From positions 310,001 to 374,000 of the forward strand of contig JAVLRN010000014.1 of NCBI GenBank assembly GCA_032821775.1: a stretch of DNA of 64,000 nucleotides. Direction: 5' to 3'. The notes under the pieces were generated by a model, which had not been told where the DNA came from, made no database searches, and worked only from the letters and a program-made list of their open reading frames with translations. Position numbers and translations under genes: made by a program. Shown here in pieces: positions 51,230-60,768 of this stretch. Each line of letters begins with the position of its first letter. The first letter of the stretch is position 1. Origin of the DNA: Sanguinoderma infundibulare (taxonomy: Eukaryota > Basidiomycota > Agaricomycetes > Polyporales > Polyporaceae).

Positions 51230-53610
51230 ACAGGGTATACTTCGACACTCGTATGGACACTTCATGGGCATTCCGTCAGGTGTACGTCCGTTTTTACATC
51301 GTTATCATCATCTAGTCCAGCAGTCTTGTTTAGGTATGACAAGGCTCGCCAGATCAAGGAAGCCCAGGACGAGTACTGCGCCAAGGCCTCTGATGGCGAC
51401 TGGGCCGGACTCAGCGCATATCCGGAAGACCTCCAGTGGGAGGCCTTGGTCGACGTCCTCCGGGGATGCGTGGAAGTCAATATCTCTGTCGCTTACCTTG
51501 AGCGCAGCTGACGGGAAGCAGGTCCACACTCACTGCTGCAAGACTATAGATCTGGACGATCTAGTTAGAGTGCGTCTTCGACGACCTCGTGTTATGTGCT
51601 GTTTGGCAAAGCTCAATCTGTTCCTAGATCACGAACAAGTTCAAGTTCTCGATCGCTGCGTTCCACCACGCGCGCGAGACGTACCTCGTCCCGGACACGC
51701 TGAAGTCCGCCTACAGTGCATTCTCTCTCTTTCTTTCTGTGCCTCGTCGTGCGCGCAAGCAGAGTCGCGTGTGTTGATCTGCCCAAGAGCACCTGCGTGC
51801 GCTCCACCTACGCCGACGCCGAGGTCGCTATAATCGAGCTCGAGGGCGGCGCGGTGTCACCCGGGCTGACGATGTACGGCTCGCACCTCAGGCTTGAGGA
51901 GATCCAGGGCGAGCCGTCGTCCAACCACGGGTACGCCCCAGAGGCCCTCATCGAGTCTGTCCCGACCGTCGTGGTAGGGGGCAGGGGGGCGATCACCCGC
52001 GCGGCGGATGGGCTGCAGTTCGCCACCAGGCATGCATAGTGCGTCTTCTCATTTCTCCCCTTCGCCGCGTGAAACCGAAAGGAGAGCTGACACGTACATC
52101 TGCAACACAGGAACAGTGCTGCGTACTGTGCGGGGGTCACCACTGCCGTCATCTCCCCGAACCCAAAGCAGAGGGAGCAGGGGGTTCCTCTCAGGCCTCA
52201 ACGATGCGTTATCGCTCGGATCCCCGCACAAGCTCGCTCCTGGCGCAATCATCCAGATTGCGTGTGCCGTGCACGTCGCCGTCCACCTCAGCGCGTCGCC
52301 CGGCGTGAGCACGCACGTCGCCGCCCTCCGCCACCTCCTCAACAAGAACGAGAATGAGACGGAGGGGGAGCTCGGGGCGTGGTTCACGAAGGTCAGACGG
52401 GGCGAGGCGCCGCTCGTCGTTGAGGTGGAGAGTGCAGATGTCATCGAGACTGTCCTCAAGCTCACTGAGCGCGAGGTCGTCGGCATGCTGCTCACACGCG
52501 AGGAAAACCAATATTTCTTGTGGCCAAAAATAGGGTGAAAAATGTTAATGAGAATGTCACGTTTTGCCGAACGTTATTCCCCATATAGAACTTGAAGTTT
52601 AAGAATTCTCCGAATGTTCGCCCAAACTTGACGTTCCGGGCCGCATTCAGAGGCCAACAAAATGTGACGGAGAATGTCACATTCTATTGGCTGCGGAACA
52701 TTGCGGAGAATGTCGAGTTTTAATGAACATTTAAACTCAGATAGCACTCAAAGTTCTCCGCTGAAATGGTCAATAAACTTGAAGTTTTTAGCAACATTTA
52801 CCGAGTTTTATGAGAACTTCAAGTTTATTGACCACTTCAGCGGAGAACTTTAAATGCTTTCTGAGTTTGAATGTTCATTAAAACTCGATGTTCTCCGCAA
52901 TGTTCTGCAGCCAATAGAACGTGACATTCTCCATCACATTTTGTTGGCCTCGGAATGCGGCCCAGAACGTCAAGTTTGGGCGAACATTCGGAGAATTCTT
53001 AAACTTCAAGTTCTATATGGGGAATAATGTTCGGCAAAATGTGACATTCTCATTAACATTTTTCACCCTATTTTTGGCCACAAGAAATATTGGTTTTCCT
53101 CACGTGTCACGGAGCCATGGCCGTTTCCGAAGGAGTGGGATGCGCTGCGGAATTGAGTGTTTTCTGCCTTGTCTATACCCGGTATGCTGGCACTGACAGA
53201 AGCATGAACGTGAATCCGCAGACTCCCCGGCCCGCCGCTGTTGGCCCAGAGCCAGATCTTCGCGCCGCTCGAGCACAACGTCACCACGAGTCTGGGCATG
53301 TGCGATGCAAACAAGGCGCAGAACCCCCCGTTCGACGCCGGCTGGGTACGTACCCTCTTCCCGCACGCCCTCCCTCTGGACTGATGTGCATGTCCTACGA
53401 TGCGACAGGCTGCACTAGACGCGGGCAGGGCGATCTCGCAACCATAGGCGACTGCACTCGTGTCGACAAACGTGGAGAGGCTTCTCGGGATCGAGCACGG
53501 GGGCGAGGATGAGGCAGAGCTCGTCGTGAAGAGCGGCGGGGACCTGCTCGAGTACAGCAAGGTCGTTGGGGTCGTAGAGTCTACACACGCCCTTGCAAGT
53601 GCGCTGGTTT
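51230..53610 (+). pseudogene. Fungal amidohydrolase (chlorohydrolase/NagA-like), interrupted by a palindromic element
   Basis: Metal-dependent hydrolase family; substrate unknown. Pieces in order: DTRMDTSWAFRQ / ARQIKEAQDEYCAKA, YPEDLQWEALVDVLRG / VHTHCCKTIDLDDLVR / ITNKFKFSIAAFHHARETYL (clean introns between them, 51231-51712). After loss of an expected long segment: VAIIELEGGAVSPGLTMYGS, LEEIQGEPSSNHGY, ADGLQFATRHA / AAYCAGVTTAVIS, a frameshift near 52165, GFLSGLNDALSLGSPHKL, STHVAALRHLLNK, VEVESADVIETVLKL (to 52499). Then comes the 600-bp palindrome. The C-terminal part resumes at about 53228: LLAQSQIFAPLEHNVTTSLG, intron, AALDAGRAISQP then an in-frame TAG (53441-53443), ATALVSTNVERLLGIEHG, DEAELVVKSGGDLLEY. 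The native end is replaced by the inverted-repeat element from 53580. Confidence 0.7.
52501..53100. mobile_element. 600-bp foldback element (giant palindrome)
   Basis: Two 286-bp arms (52501-52786 and 52815-53100) are near-perfect reverse complements around a 28-nt spacer (52787-52814). The ends read AGGAAAACCAATATTTCTTG and its complement; one more complementary pair may extend to 52500/53101. Internal sub-repeats such as GAGAATGTCAC and GAACTTGAAGTTTA recur. AT-rich compared with its surroundings. It has no coding capacity: the matching 60-70 codon frames on opposite strands are mirror images caused by the palindrome. No clear target-site duplication was seen. It sits inside the amidohydrolase gene. 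A foldback/MITE-type non-autonomous DNA transposon is the likeliest class. Confidence 0.85.
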
Positions 53611-54002
53611 ATTAAACTGACACAACTTGCAAGTGTGCGCAGAGAGATCCGGGGGGGTATGGGCGGTGATGGGGTGGGGGGAGACCAGGGCAATGGTCAC
53701 GTGGCGGTTGGACGCGCACGATAATCGGACGATCGTCCAGACTCAGTTTGCGGTGGATGGTGCGGATATTCGTCCACCTTTGTTGCATAGATATTCAGAG
53801 TGCACCCAGCAGCTGACAGGGAACTGCAGCCGGATGAACAGAGGATGGGGGGCGGGCGGACAACCCAGGGGGTGCGGGCAGACAACCAACGGCAGGTGGG
53901 CAACACTGTTTTGATGATGCCATATTTGACAGTCCGAGAACATTGGCATGACGCCACAGTCGGTGATCTCATTTCCTTGGCACCCGACAATCACGGCCTG
54001 CA

Positions 54003-54240
54003 ACCATCACACGTGACTGCAAGATGGGCTGCGGGTAAGGGCTTCACGTTTGTGAGCTTTGGGAAGGCCGCTCTCCGTGTCACGAACATCTCCGAAGACA
54101 CTCAGGAGAACGACCTCTGCAACCTCTTCAGTGCATTTGGCTGCGTCATGCGTATGTATGTCAGATGTGACTGCAAGATAGGATGCGGGTAAGGGTGTCA
54201 GCTTTGAGGAGAAGGCCATCGTGCTGAAGGTGATGGAGAA
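54003..54240 (+). pseudogene. Captured eIF3g (TIF35-like) RRM fragment inside the TIR element
   Basis: Plus-strand frame: GKGFTFVSFGKA, then LRVTNISEDTQENDLCNLFS, AFGCVMRMYVRCD, then GKG and, in another frame, VSFEEKAIVLK. LRVTN-SED-ENDL-LF-FG is the RNP-2 side of the C-terminal RRM of eIF3g, and GKGFxFVSF is RNP-1. RNP-1 appears twice, once before and once after the RNP-2 part, because an approximately 45-bp stretch (GTGACTGCAAGAT...GCGGGTAAGGG) is directly repeated about 165 bp apart. It has stops and no start. Recognition is from memory of the family consensus. Confidence 0.5.
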
Positions 54241-54370
54241 TACATTTGCATCAGGGGGAGGGTGTTCTACCAAACCATGCTGATGCAAGTGACCACTTGC
54301 ATCAGTGTGGACGGGAGCATAAGTGTTGTAAGTATGGGTTATAGGCATTTTCTTTCCCTTTAGGTATAAG

Positions 54371-54456
54371 GAACTGATGGCTTAGTGGTATAATGGGTTG
54401 TTAGTAATTGTCCTATGGTACTTAGTTTGAGTCCCCGTGATAGGAAATTTTTTAAA
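54371..54456 (+). other. tRNA-like / SINE-type pol III promoter relic
   Basis: TGGCTTAGTGG (from about 54379) fits the A-box consensus, and AGTTTGAGTCC (from about 54425) fits the B-box with two mismatches, at normal tRNA spacing. A T6 run follows at 54450. No good cloverleaf acceptor or T stem forms, so it is not called as a functional tRNA. Confidence 0.3.
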
Positions 54457-54669
54457 ACTGATCAATGAGCATTGACGGTGGTATACGGTATATACAGGAT
54501 GAATTGATGACAGGGCATTACCTATGAACAGGAGGAGGGCCAGAGGAGAGGGGACAGGGAGGGGATGGCGACCAGCGGGCCATGCCACCAGTCTTCCAGG
54601 CACCATCAGCGCGCACTTGCAAGTGGTGCTGGTATAATAAACCAGTGCACTTGCAAGTGTCTGTGTAGA

Positions 54670-55418
54670 TGGCTCTGGGGTCATCTTGCCCCAGCGCAGC
54701 ATCATGGATGTACCTCACTCAGGGCCATCATGTAGTGCATCATCGTTCACCTCACGAGAGCAACTACTAGTATGGGTGTTGCACAGATCTGAGTGACAAT
54801 GATATTGGACAGCGAGACAGCAAATACGATATGGGTACAAAAACAAAACCAGGCAGATGGCAAGGACAAGCATCACTGGCAGTGACGAGGGTATGCTTTT
54901 TTGAAAGCCTAGCTGTAGTGGCTATACCTCTGCACGTGCCCCACGGCCAGTTTTGGTAGATTAGATCAGTTCCAACTCGTCCTGTTCATTCTGTTCATCT
55001 GCACTTGTTCCCATCCAGTCTCGATTGTTATCTGCAAGGCATCCGCTTGTTCACTCCACTAGTAACCTCCTGACCTCTCTCATATAAATACTGTGTAGTT
55101 CTCTCTCTGTAGCCTGGTGGAATCAACACTAGTTTTGGGTCTCAACCTCCTTCAGTTCCCTCGCTCGCGTCCATCACTCTTGCCTTGGGTTATTTCCATT
55201 ACAAGTTTGATTCCACCCAAACTCTTGTCTAGGCAACTCTCTCTCCAGCACACCCCCGCACGCGTTATTATGCTGCACCTTTCATCTTTGTTCCCCCATG
55301 ATGTTATTACATTGTGTTTTTTCATCTCAGTTCATTCCATCTCTCTGCTCTTTGGCAACACTCCGTGATGTTATTATGTTGCATACCTCTGTGCCTCTAG
55401 TCCAGTCCTTTTGGCAAC
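54670..55418. other. Probable LTR/leader region of the decayed gypsy element
   Basis: AT-richer sequence with TATA-like CATATAAATACTGTGTAG at 55080-55097 and runs of CTCTCT, leading to the gag start at 55419. No second LTR copy is present downstream to define borders, so the LTR limits are unknown. Confidence 0.35.
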
Positions 55419-57559
55419 ATGGCTGACCAGGCATTCGACCCCTGGGAATCTGGCAGCAATGTTCTTCCGCTGCCTCCACCAAAATCTGAACCCAAACCTC
55501 AGCAGCTGTTCATGTAAAAAGAGTTCGACATGCTTGCTCAGAAAAAAGCACAAGAGCTTTTTCGACAGTGGCAACAACAGCAGGCACAGGGACAACGAGC
55601 CCCACCACCGGGTCCTGTAAATCCTCATGCTCCCACAAATAAGGAAGTTCTAGGTGAGCTGTTCCAAGCAATCCTCTGCTTGAACAAGCAAGCAGATACC
55701 CTCCGAAGCTTTACAGAGAGCCAAATGAAGGCTCTCAATGCCCTCCATGCACAGATCACTAACGGTGATACTCATGTGATGGGATTGGCTCACGATTTGT
55801 TCGAGAAAGTGGCTGACACTTTCCAGAGTCTACCTACGGGCAGCTCTGGAGGCGGTTCCCACTCAGTTAAAGTCCGGGAGCCTCCCCTTTTCAAAGGAAA
55901 GGCTGATGACATCGAAAACTTCATTCGCACCATCGACATGAACATCTGGCTTCAGGGTGGCACGTTCCAGACTGACTGCACCAAGGTAGAATATTTCTCT
56001 ATGTATCTCGACAAGGGCAGCGCTTTGAGCTGGTTCAATGCTGCCACTCATGCTGATCCTGACTTGTTGGATGATTACATTGGGTTCCGTGAAGTGTTCA
56101 TCGTGCGGTTCCAGTCCACTGACCTAGTCGCGAAATACATGTGCCATGCTGAGTCACTAACCCAAAGAGGCTCTGTTGCCGATCTAGTAAACGAATACCA
56201 AGACTGCATGGCCTACCTCAACTAGTCTGAACAGTTGAAGATCGTCCTTTTCCGACAGAAACTCAAGCCTGAGCTCTGCCAGGCCCTCCTGCTCATTGAC
56301 GAAAAAGGAACCTTCGACGATTGGGCTCCCCTTGTCATTGAACTCGACAACAAGCTCTGAGAACTCGAAAAGGACGTCAAATACAACGAGAAGCACAGGA
56401 ACAAACCCTCTGGAAGCCATCGAGCCAGAGGTTTCCAATGGTCGTCAAATTGGTGGTCAAATGACCATGCTGACTTGTTGTCTTCATCCCAACCTTCAGG
56501 TCCTCCTCAGTCAGGGTCTGACCTAAATGGTCCTGTCCCTATGGACATTGACACTATGCGTCAAGGCTGTCACCCACGTGGTCCGCTTTCCGATGCTGAG
56601 CGTGCACAACGTGTAAGCAAAGGTCTGTGTCTCTACTGCGGTGACGAGAAGAATGTGCACACGATTCGCGACTGCCTCAAGTGGTCGAACTGGTCATGTC
56701 CGCTCACAGGCCCCAAGGCTGATCCCTTCAAGGAAAAAGCCTGAAGGGTGTCTCTAAAGTCCCGGAGGCTCCCTCATCACAGGGGACTGCAGCCCATGTG
56801 CCAGAGTCTCCCATCTCAGTTCCAGTTTCCATTTCACCTCCTGCTCCTGTTCAGTTTCTTGATGGACAGTTCCAGCTCCATTCTGTTTCATTTGCGCCTC
56901 GGTTCTGTCTCTCGTCTCATGTCTTGCTTGATGTCTCATCTCTGAATCATTTGTTCCTGTCCATCGTGCTCCATTTCCCTCATAAAAAACTGATAAAAAC
57001 ATATGCACTTGTTGACTGTGGTGCTGTGAATTCCTGTATTGTGTTGTGGTTAGCTAACCACCACAGTCTCCCCCATCAACTCAAGGATCACCCTGTCTCG
57101 ATCCATGCTGTTGACGACCGCCCAATTGCTTCGGGCCTCATCGAGTATGACATAATCACCTCTCTCTCTGTCCAGTTGCACTCTGAACATATCACCCTCA
57201 GAGTTGTCGAAGTTCCCTACCCGATCATCCTCAGCCTCAACTGGCTGCAATGCCACAACCCTTGCATTGACTGGGTCCACCAGGAGCTCGCGTTCTCTTG
57301 CTGTAGCACCAGCTCAGCTGCACAAGCTTTCCTCCATGACTCTTCCTCCATGATCCCCTCAGTTCCATCCTCTATGCACTCCTGTGCTGCAACGTCTGTT
57401 GGTTTTGGCCTCGGACTCAAAACCGCCCCATTTCCCTCGCGCTCAAACTCTCTGCATGATTCAAGCTACCCTGATCAGCCGGTCTTGTCTCTGTCTCCTT
57501 GTGGCTCTGTTTTGTCAGCAACTGTGCTCCCCTGCATCAGGAAAACCCTTCCAACCTAA
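55419..57559 (+). mobile_element. Decayed Ty3/gypsy retrotransposon fragment: gag and protease only
   Basis: Gag runs in one frame from 55419 to 56744 with three in-frame stops: TAA 55515, TAG 56223, TGA 56358. Content: coiled Gln-rich start (QKKAQELFRQWQQQQAQGQ), capsid-type region (PPLFKGKADDIENFIRTIDM, DKGSALSWFN) and a zinc knuckle CLYCGDEKNVHTIRDC, unusually spaced C-x2-C-x6-H-x4-C. Protease follows in another frame (56798-57559): the active site reads ALVDCGAVNSC, where families have D-S/T-G, and the flap/C-terminal part reads PIILSLNWLQCHNPCIDW. Reverse transcriptase, RNase H and integrase are absent. It is an inactive relic. Confidence 0.85.
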
Positions 57560-58210
57560 TTCAATGTATTAGCTACAACTATGATCTAATGGAGGTATTG
57601 TCAATCTAAAATGATCTAATTTGAACTAATTGCATCTAATTTGCACTAATATACAGAGGGATCTTTAAGATAGCAATAACATGCACTATTGCATGGACAG
57701 GAGCAGCAGTTATACTACTTTTGCACTACTTCACACTACTATATACATTGCAGCAATTTGATTTGTAGCAATGTTCGCAAACAGGACACAAGCACAGCGA
57801 CGACACTCAGACACACTGCTCGGGACACTGATACTCAGACGTGCAGCCGTGGTACAATATCAATCACATACTGGGCACAAGAAGGGGCGAGAATGATAGC
57901 ATACATCATATCATATGTTGGGACTCAGGAAAAAGAACAGGGGAAGCATGGGGTGCAAATAACATTGAAGGGGGTTAAGGATATCAGAATATGTCGTTAG
58001 GGGAAGAAGCGGGCAAAATGTTAACACTCATACAAGAAGTCGAAGAGCGAGAAAATGAGAAGCAAAAGCAGCACATCAGATACACGCCCTTCGTTAGCAG
58101 GCTACACAAAACCAGTCATGAGCGAAACAGCACACACGAGCAAGCCTTGGTCCATATGGCAGGGTCCGTGTGTCATCCTGCCTAGCAACCCATTTGCAAA
58201 CACATTTAGG
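57560..58210. other. AT-rich interval after the gag-protease relic
   Basis: Contains an irregular run of CTAATTTGMACTAATTGCAT-like words (57590-57650) and short frames only. No retroelement pol or 3' LTR was recognised. Confidence 0.4.
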
Positions 58211-59141
58211 TCATCTTCTCACATACTGCCCTCTATGCTGTACTCCCGGTGCAGCCCAAGGGTTCTGGTTGACAGCTGCTTGGGGCAAACTGTCGTGCGC
58301 GAAGCCGGCATATGGTTGAGGGGGAGGGGCACCAGGGTAGCCACTGTGCTGAGCATACATGTTGGGGTCCCTGCTCGCTCGCGGAGGCGGATAGCCTCTG
58401 GAAGCTGCACGTGCATATTGGGTCACCATGCGGGCCACCATCGCTGGTCCACCAAATCTGTCGAACACGCACAAAGGAGTCAGTTGGGGTGTATTACACG
58501 CGTAGGGGGCAAAATATGCTCACCCAGTATCTGCGTCGGCAATGACTGGCATGGTGGGATCGAGACTGCAGACCATTTGGGCACTCTGAGGATGATTGTA
58601 TGTGGTGAGCTTCGAACAATGTAAGTGGGTGAATGGCCGAAGCGTACCTGGACGAAGTTGTTCAGGGTTGCAATCGCCAAGTCAGGTTGACCGAGCCGAG
58701 AAGCAGTCGTCGCAGCGCCACTATAAGCAGGTCAGCTGGAGGAGATCGACTGCTAATGGATGGGGACCCGACCTCTGATACAAGCAGTCAAAACCGGCTT
58801 CGAGGGCGCAGCACACGCTGATACCATCGCAAATACTGGGTGCGACCTGAAGAGAAGCATATCACGATCAGGAACGTGCATACAATCAGTTGTGGTGACC
58901 AGCTATATACCACGATGCTGGGGTGAGCGAGCATTTGGCAGAGGTGAGTGGCAGGATTCCATGACAGTGGACCTTCAAGGAAGTTCTTGGGATCGAGCCG
59001 GGGGTTGAGCATAACCAGGACTTGTTGGAGGCGGAACGGCCTGAGCGCCTTGCCGAGGAGAGCTTTTGAGGGGCATGGGGTGTGGGACGCCGGGTATAGA
59101 GATTGGGGGAGCACCGGGGGGAATTTGACCTGGACAAGCAT
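58211..59141 (-). CDS. Chimeric gene with truncated PEP-mutase/isocitrate-lyase-superfamily domain
   Basis: Exons in reading order: 59141-58911, 58846-58773, 58720-58648, 58585-58524 and 58457-58211; introns of 64, 52, 62 and 66 nt, all GT-AG with matching phases; 228 aa. The middle reads ATHLCQMLAHPSIV / VAPSICDGISVCCALEAGFD / LYQSGAATTASRLGQPDLAI / MVCSLDPTMPVIADADTG / FGGPAMVARMVTQYARA, the N-terminal half of oxaloacetate-hydrolase/methylisocitrate-lyase-like enzymes including the metal-binding DAD. It then leaves the family before the KRCGH active-site loop and continues as a Pro/Gly/Tyr-rich tail (RGYPPPRAS, HSGYPGAPPPQPYAGF). It cannot be catalytic. The start is uncertain: the first 45 residues are not family sequence. 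Confidence 0.6.
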
Positions 59142-59592
59142 GTGGCGACTGGCCAGGTGTGCCTGCCTGAGGCACGCCAGACGAACCGGACACGGCCACA
59201 GACGTGTTACTGCGGGGTTGGTTTACGGACGAGGACACATGATGGCACTTATGAGGGTTGCCACGACCTGACATGTTGCCTGATGGGGGACCATCCTCAC
59301 TCTCCTCCTGCACCTCCTACTCCTTTGAGGTGGAGCCGGAACCGATAGCAAGCCCACCAGGGACATTGGGCGGGTGCTGCATGAGGAGGCGATGTGGCGA
59401 GTGGGAGGAGAGGTCGAAGTCTTTGATGCTCAATTTGGTGGCATGCCTGTGGTGCCACCGCTGATGCGCACCCGACGCTTCCGACCGCGGAGCCCGACGC
59501 AATTGCTCCATTCGGACGACCGAGGTGACTCGACCGACGTCTCGGCGGCTGCCGGCTCGTTGGCGTCTCTGGGCTGCGCGATTCGGACACAC
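58975..59592 (-). pseudogene. Pro/Ser/Gly-rich open frame split by one TAG
   Basis: One minus frame is open from 59592 to 58975 except for TAG at 59319-59317. It reads KLSIKDFDLSSHSPHRLLMQ, NVPGGLAIGSGS, then EESEDGPPSGNMSGRGNPHK, GVPQAGTPGQSP and PPGAPPISIPGVPHPMP. Its composition matches the tail of the overlapping chimeric gene, so both may derive from one disordered host protein into which the PEP-mutase piece was placed. Not recognised. Confidence 0.3.
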
Positions 59593-60768
59593 GTGGTGGC
59601 GGCCCGGCCTGTTAACCGGGTCCGGTACCGACGAGAGCCGAAGAAGCCGGGCACGTGCGATGCCGCCGCACCAAGACTAGGCCGTCGAAGGGTACCAAAA
59701 GTATTCGGCCACGATCGGTGTCGCGACTCGGCCTGTCCCCGACCGTCCCTACGGTCGCACGGCGGCGGGCCACAAGTTAAGTCACACAGTTGCTCTCTCC
59801 GTCGCGTCGCGCGACTGGTCGCAGATCGTCCCTCACGAAAGGTTACTTATGCAGCAGGTACGGGTCGCGACAACCGGAAACCGACGAGTCGCGCGACTGC
59901 GCGACAGCGATCGTGATCCGCCAAGACAAGCCGACGGTGGTCGCCCAATCCGGTCGCGGTCGCGCGCCGATCGCTGGAGTTCCGGAGGGTTTCCGACGCT
60001 GGTTTTGTGATCGCTCGCCACCGCGAGGCAGGCTAGGCTATGGGCGTCGCGTGTAGCTACCGGTTACCGATGTACTTAACCCCACTCGTTGCCGTTTGGG
60101 CAGACAATCTTGGACCCCCACCCTTTACCTCTCATTTCTCCGACGAGCAAGTGCGACTCGACATCGTCCTCTGTCGGGTGTAGCTAGCGACTGCGATTGC
60201 GACTTGCGACAGCGACCACCGATCGACTGATTTGCGACAGCGACAGCGACTCGTCGCGCGACTTTTACCGCGACTTTCGACCTTCGACACCACACGCTCT
60301 TTCCCCTCTCTTCTCCTCGGCACTGGTTACGATCGCGACCAAAGGGAACTCGAGACCGTACTCGCCCTCCGCACCGGCGACGTCGCTCCGACCTCGCCTC
60401 CCTCAGCCCTCGGTCGTCCTGACTGTGCACAGGCCCTGGGATAGTGTATCATTTTGGAGCCCACCGCGAGGGGGAGTATAGATCTCGCCTCCGCCTTTGG
60501 TGCGATCCCGTAACTCTCATACAATGCCACGCTGACACCTTCCACTCCTTCGCGTTCGTCGCTCACACACGAGCTACTTGTCGCTCGCGCGCATAGAGTC
60601 ACCGACCTTGGACTTCAGCTCGGCGACGAGGCCCGATACAGTCGCATACTCTATTCCCTCTCTCGCGCCCTCGATCACGGTATCGACGCACTCGATAACA
60701 GACCCTCTTCTTCCGACTCTTCGTCCGCGACATCTTCCACGACGGTTAGGTCTAGAGCGAGACGCGCG
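59593..60768. other. Probable LTR and leader of the second gypsy element
   Basis: A stretch dense in CGAC/GCGAC words, unlike the preceding sequence and similar in style to the following gag. No coding content was recognised. Only one LTR would be inside the window, so its borders and the primer-binding site could not be fixed; a GTATAGATC TATA-like word is at 60476. Confidence 0.35.

Larger units (their letters stand above)
53580..54669. mobile_element. 1.09-kb terminal-inverted-repeat element with captured eIF3g fragment
   Basis: The left end (53580-53640) and right end (54612-54669) are inverted repeats of about 58-61 bp at roughly 80 percent identity. Each contains two copies of the palindromic word ACTTGCAAGT and a GGTTTATTA core. 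Outer bases TCTACACA pair on both sides. Inside, plus 54003-54192 encodes RRM pieces resembling translation factor eIF3g (see separate entry). A tRNA-like stretch lies near the right end. No transposase frame was found, so it would be non-autonomous, in the style of Pack-type elements. Confidence 0.6.

Noticed and set aside
51219..52530. Idea that the amidohydrolase segments are in scrambled order
   Set aside because: On reflection the family has the catalytic amidohydrolase part first and the ELEGG-SPGL part later, so the pieces are collinear with a deletion between them.
52492..53196. Two almost identical 60-90 codon frames on opposite strands
   Set aside because: Mirror images created by the palindrome; not proteins.
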